Positions 5,831 through 6,960 of a stretch of 6,960 bases of DNA are shown in pieces. The translations under genes were made by a program, and so were the position numbers. Source of the stretch: Alphaproteobacteria bacterium. Lineage in GTDB: Bacteria > Pseudomonadota > Alphaproteobacteria > Sneathiellales > Sneathiellaceae. The notes beneath the pieces were generated by a model. It ran no database searches and had not been told where the DNA came from. It saw only the letters and a list, made by a program, of their open reading frames with translations. Within the stretch, counting starts at the first letter, position 1. Every line of letters starts with the position of its first letter. The DNA is taken from assembly GCA_006226265.1 (NCBI GenBank), contig SBHH01000264.1:1-6960 (forward strand), read 5' to 3'.

Positions 5831-6885
5831 TTCCCCTCCCGCCGCAGACGGATCCGCCATTCGAAGCAATCATCCCCATAATCCTGACGCTGCATCACTT
5901 CCAGAACGAGAAAACGGTTATGCACCGCAAGCGCTCCATGCCAAAGCTGGTTCCAGGTCTCGAAGACGGAGGCCGGTTGTGGTCCGGTGCCTCGCATCAG
6001 GCGCCAGCCTTTTTGCCGCACGTGGACGGCGTTGCCTTTTTCCTCAACCTCTACCTCATCATCGTGGCCGTTAATAAGGGCCGCAAGGAAGGCCCCAAAA
6101 TCGGCGGCGCTATCGCCCGTGATGCCAAGAAGTTGAGCGGTATCGCGATATAGCTGCTTGCCAATCAGCTGGGCCGTCATGCCGCCCAAAAATGCCGCCT
6201 CCATCGGGCCAAAGAGTTTCGCCATTTCGATCAGGGAATTCTTGACATATTCCATGGCATAATTCCGGTTTGCCTTTTGCAGGCGCTCCTCCGGCCAGTT
6301 GCTGTCTGAAAGGGTCGGGGCCTTTGCGGGATCAAACAGCGGACAGATTTCACCCGGCGAGAACTGCAACCGTTCCTCTGGCGCGAGGTCATGATCATGT
6401 ACCTTGAAATACCCTGCCATGCCATATTGCCCGTCCATATCCTGCGAGGTGCAGACAAAGCCAAGACGCGGGTTCTTGAGAGAGACGCCGTTCTGCCCGT
6501 ACCAGCCTTTCAGGAAACCATGGCTGACCTCGATCGGCATCCCGCAAAGCGCCGTTCCTTCATACATCCAGCGCGGATGGCAGAAATGCACCCAGGCCTT
6601 CTCGTCGCTCTCATATATATATTCGACCGGAACGCCGCCAACGCCGTTCGAGAGGTAATGATACTGCGCGCAGGCCACCGCATCGGGAAGGCCGGTGAGG
6701 CCCAGCTTTTCGAAGCTTGATAGGAATTTGTCATGATGCTGTTTGCGGAATACCCGAAAGCAGAGGTCGCCCGCCGCAAACCGGTCTTTCCGCGTCGTGA
6801 TGGTCAGGAACAGTCCGGTGAAGAAGGAATGATAAATCTCCGCCACGGCGGCATATTTCTGCGGTTTGCTGATCGTTTCACTCAT
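5827..6885 (-). CDS. Conserved-looking protein of unknown function
   Basis: I do not recognise this 352-residue protein. It is soluble, with no signal peptide or clear membrane segment. The middle part (about 85-170) is rich in aromatic, Gly, Cys and His residues: VHFCHPRWMYEG (99-110), SHGFLKGWYGQNGVSLKNPRLGFVC (121-145), DMDGQYGMAGYFKVHDHD (149-166). This looks like a folded, possibly ligand- or metal-binding domain. There follow SPGEICPLFDP (176-186), a helical part with NRNYAMEYVKNSLIEMAKLFG (207-226) and a C-terminal half ending in FETWNQLWHGALAVHNRFLVLEV and a basic tail. Seven cysteines are scattered without a spaced zinc-finger pattern. The acidic stretch GHDDEVEVEEKG (273-284) is probably a linker. 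The start at 6885 has GGGGGAG 6 nt upstream. The stop overlaps the denD-like start (ATGA), so the two probably act in one pathway. Coding is supported by length, ribosome binding site and coupling. A distant link to the ATC-hydrolase-like group crossed my mind but I cannot support it. Confidence 0.85.
   Translation of the reverse strand: MSETISKPQKYAAVAEIYHSFFTGLFLTITTRKDRFAAGDLCFRVFRKQHHDKFLSSFEKLGLTGLPDAVACAQYHYLSNGVGGVPVEYIYESDEKAWVHFCHPRWMYEGTALCGMPIEVSHGFLKGWYGQNGVSLKNPRLGFVCTSQDMDGQYGMAGYFKVHDHDLAPEERLQFSPGEICPLFDPAKAPTLSDSNWPEERLQKANRNYAMEYVKNSLIEMAKLFGPMEAAFLGGMTAQLIGKQLYRDTAQLLGITGDSAADFGAFLAALINGHDDEVEVEEKGNAVHVRQKGWRLMRGTGPQPASVFETWNQLWHGALAVHNRFLVLEVMQRQDYGDDCFEWRIRLRREGK
5833..5840 (-). 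promoter_or_regulatory. Ribosome binding site of the denD-like gene, inside the upstream coding sequence
   Basis: Minus-strand GGGAGGGG ends 2 nt before the ATG at 5830 (GGAGG core spacer 4 nt). It encodes part of the last codons (REGK) of the preceding gene. Together with the ATGA overlap at 5830-5827 it indicates translational coupling. Confidence 0.7.
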
Positions 6886-6891
6886 TGGAAT

Positions 6892-6898
6892 CTCCCCC
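6892..6898 (-). promoter_or_regulatory. Ribosome binding site of the 352-residue protein
   Basis: Minus-strand GGGGGAG with a 6-nt spacer to the ATG at 6885. This is good spacing, and it supports the chosen start. Confidence 0.7.
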
Positions 6899-6938
6899 GG
6901 ACCCGACTGTTATTCTTATGGTTATGAGGTTTCACTGA

Positions 6939-6944
6939 ATTATA
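6939..6944 (-). promoter_or_regulatory. Probable -10 box of the operon starting at 6885
   Basis: A perfect TATAAT on the minus strand, preceded by TG, lies 54 bp upstream of the start codon. Transcription would begin near 6932, giving a leader of roughly 47 nt. Only 16 bp remain upstream inside the window, so the -35 hexamer would lie just beyond the right edge and cannot be checked. The leader contains three ATAA-starting hexamers in a row (about 6909-6926), of unknown meaning. Confidence 0.5.
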
Positions 6945-6960
6945 CAGGCAGACGGTCATT

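Noticed and set aside
6391..6720. Plus-strand open frame of 109 codons opposite the unknown gene
   Set aside because: The minus-strand gene has a good ribosome binding site, normal length and coupling to the next gene. The opposite frame has none of these.
1..6960. CRISPR arrays, tRNA/rRNA genes, insertion sequences, attachment sites, prophage or defence genes
   Set aside because: No spaced direct repeats, cloverleaf, transposase motif or terminal inverted repeats were seen; the genes are all metabolic in appearance with uniform codon style.

Overview
The window looks like a gene-dense piece of a moderately GC-rich proteobacterial chromosome, most likely alphaproteobacterial. That is inferred from the GC-rich third codon positions, short gaps between genes, strong GGAGG-type ribosome binding sites and the protein families present; nothing in the window fixes a genus. 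It holds seven complete protein genes and probably the last codons of an eighth. All products look cytosolic, with no signal peptide or convincing membrane segment. I see no RNA gene, CRISPR array, insertion sequence, integrase or plasmid function.

Layout. Positions 1-42 look like the end of a plus-strand gene entering from the left. It is followed on the plus strand by a plant-NIC1-type nicotinamidase/cysteine hydrolase (73-816) and an alpha/beta hydrolase of the 3-oxoadipate enol-lactonase type (876-1664). Converging on these, with only 4 bp between stop codons, is a minus-strand pair for glutathione-dependent formaldehyde oxidation: class III alcohol dehydrogenase (start 3628, stop 2519) then S-formylglutathione hydrolase (start 2511, stop 1669). 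A 112-bp divergent intergenic region separates this pair from plus-strand mtnA (3741-4847), methylthioribose-1-phosphate isomerase. The 3' end of mtnA overlaps by 31 bp the 3' end of a second minus-strand operon. That operon is an unrecognised 352-residue protein (start 6885) translationally coupled through ATGA to an extended-SDR dehydrogenase resembling D-erythronate dehydrogenase DenD (start 5830, stop 4817). A clear TATAAT box lies upstream of this operon near the right edge.

How the genes may work together. The AdhC/FghA pair is the standard glutathione route from formaldehyde to formate. MtnA belongs to methionine (methylthioadenosine) salvage, and the DenD-like enzyme to sugar-acid breakdown. 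The nicotinamidase-like and alpha/beta hydrolases resemble the amidohydrolase/hydrolase pairs of N-heterocycle catabolism (RutB/RutD, NicF/NicD), although the first is closest to a true nicotinamidase. One hypothesis is a catabolic island for a small N- or O-methylated substrate whose demethylation makes formaldehyde. It is equally possible that these are unrelated housekeeping and salvage units packed together. The least explained element is the 352-residue protein coupled to the DenD-like dehydrogenase.
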